This document shows positions 5,038-5,803 of a stretch of DNA of 5,803 nt, piece after piece. The notes beneath the pieces were generated by a model. The model searched no databases. It was given only the letters and a program-made list of their open reading frames with translations, and was not told the origin of the DNA. The DNA is from SVQP01 sp045652835 (GTDB lineage Bacteria; Bacillota; Clostridia; Oscillospirales; CAG-272). Location of the stretch: NCBI GenBank assembly GCA_045652835.1, contig JAZOLE010000044.1, positions 1 through 5,803 of the forward strand, in the 5' to 3' direction. A program made the position numbers and the translations under genes. How positions within the stretch are numbered: position 1 is the stretch's first letter; every line of letters begins with the position of its first letter.

Positions 5038-5062
5038 TTATGTAACAGTCTGTTACATAATT
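5036..5062. promoter_or_regulatory. Operator palindrome O2 (27 bp, perfect)
   Basis: Perfect 27-bp palindrome centred on T5049 with core TGTAACAGTCTGTTACA (5041-5057). It shares both seven-base half-sites with O1 and differs only in the central three bases. The centres are 24 bp apart and the outer ends overlap by 2 bp. It lies at and after the predicted lipoprotein transcription start, so it is a second repression site and is also transcribed into the leader. Confidence 0.8.
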
Positions 5063-5089
5063 GTTCACTTAGAATTTTTAGGAGATGCT

Positions 5090-5803
5090 ATGAAAAAGAT
5101 TATTATCCTTGCAATCTTTGCTATTGCTATTTTAGTTTTTGCTTCATGCAAAAATCCCTCTGATAATGTAGAGGCATCAAATAGCTCAGACAATATTTCA
5201 ACATCAGATCCGAATGACAGCATTGTTGAACAGTTTCCCTATGAGTCGCAAACTGAGACCACAACTTCAGAATCGTCTCCAACCTATACCATTACCACCT
5301 GTAGCAATACAGACGAATATGGCAAGGCTGGAACATATACTATGCATCAAAATATGTCCGTTTCTATTGTCGAACAGGTTTTACTAACTGCAACAGTCAA
5401 TGATGGATATAATTTCGTTGGCTGGTTTATTGATAATATCTGTGTCAGCGAGGACTTAATCTACAATTATTCTGTTGTTGCAAAAAACGTGCGCATTGAG
5501 GCTCGCTATAACTATTTCACTGTTTCTACCGGCTCCAACACCAACGACAGAGGAAATGCCGGCACCTTTACAGAGATGAATCAAGTAAAAGTCTCTGTGG
5601 GCACATCTGTGACAGTATCTGCTCAAACAAATGCAGGATATAATTTTGTGGGGTGGTATATCGGCAACATTTGTGTATCAGAAGAACCCACATACTCATT
5701 TATCATGAAAGCTGAACGTCTTTATTTAGAAGCAAAGTACAGCTCCTATACAGTCAGCACCGGGACCTTTGCCGAAAGTACCGCCGGCTCTTTTACGCAA
5801 ATC
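5090..5803 (+). CDS. Surface lipoprotein with divergent InlB-type repeats, 3' partial
   Basis: The ATG at 5090 follows AGGAG (5080-5084), and the frame is open for 238 codons to the edge of the window. Residues 1-20 are a lipoprotein signal peptide: KK, a hydrophobic core, then FASC with Cys20 as the lipidated residue (Phe at -3 is less usual). Residues 21-65 are a Ser/Thr/Asp/Asn/Glu-rich linker expected to span the cell wall. Two full repeats of about 75 residues follow (about 66-140 and 143-217), and a third starts at 220 (YTVSTG) and is cut. Each carries GYNFVGW, then NICVSE and a terminal EA(R/K)Y, the pattern of divergent InlB B-repeats (Flg_new_2-like) in Gram-positive surface proteins. 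A binding or adhesive role is inferred. The gene is AT-rich compared with the left of the window and diverges from a XRE repressor gene. Confidence 0.85.
   Translation, partial: MKKIIILAIFAIAILVFASCKNPSDNVEASNSSDNISTSDPNDSIVEQFPYESQTETTTSESSPTYTITTCSNTDEYGKAGTYTMHQNMSVSIVEQVLLTATVNDGYNFVGWFIDNICVSEDLIYNYSVVAKNVRIEARYNYFTVSTGSNTNDRGNAGTFTEMNQVKVSVGTSVTVSAQTNAGYNFVGWYIGNICVSEEPTYSFIMKAERLYLEAKYSSYTVSTGTFAESTAGSFTQI
5285..5803 (+). repeat. Tandem repeats within the lipoprotein gene, period about 230 bp
   Basis: Repeat 1 is 5285-5509, repeat 2 is 5516-5740, and repeat 3 begins at 5747 and is cut. The repeats are visible at DNA level: GGATATAATTT then GTTGGCTGG in repeat 1 reads GGATATAATTT then GTGGGGTGG in repeat 2, and TCTGTGTCAG matches TTTGTGTATCAG. 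They are diverged, not recent, duplications. Confidence 0.8.

Overview
The window comes from a low-to-moderate GC Gram-positive chromosome, most likely an endosporulating member of the Clostridia (perhaps a gut Oscillospirales- or Christensenellales-like lineage). The main evidence is a full-length Spo0A, found only in the Firmicutes. Strong AGGAGG-type ribosome sites, U-tailed hairpin terminators and extended -10 promoters agree with this. The lineage below class is inferred partly from the style of the intergenic palindromic repeats and is not proven.

Layout, left to right. Positions 1-362 hold the C-terminal end of a type IIA topoisomerase A subunit (GyrA/ParC type). A 57-residue one-helix membrane protein follows 20 bp downstream (383-556), and both end at a perfect 19-bp-stem terminator. 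Positions 605-1001 hold no gene, but 664-944 form a long imperfect palindrome with 18-bp terminal inverted repeats that looks like a MITE. Next come a Ste24/CAAX-type M48 membrane protease (1039-2268), spo0A (2533-3327) and a HAD-family phosphatase-like hydrolase (3670-4521). Each has its own recognisable or likely promoter and terminator, so they look like independent transcription units. Between spo0A and the HAD gene lies a near-perfect 89-bp-period tandem duplication of a two-hairpin element bounded by CCGTAGGGG/CCCCTACGG, then a third, related small palindrome.

The right end (4767-5803) differs in character. It is clearly more AT-rich and holds a small XRE-family repressor (minus strand) divergent from a lipoprotein gene with InlB-like repeats that runs off the window. 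Their 113-bp intergenic region contains two long perfect palindromes (25 and 27 bp) sharing the core TGTAACA-N3-TGTTACA. The first covers the spacer and -10 of an excellent promoter for the lipoprotein, and the second lies around and after its predicted start of transcription. The arrangement suggests a tightly repressed, probably autoregulated surface-protein module, and it is the most system-like feature in the window.

No tRNA, rRNA, CRISPR array or transposase gene was seen. All assignments come from reading the sequence; no database search was run.
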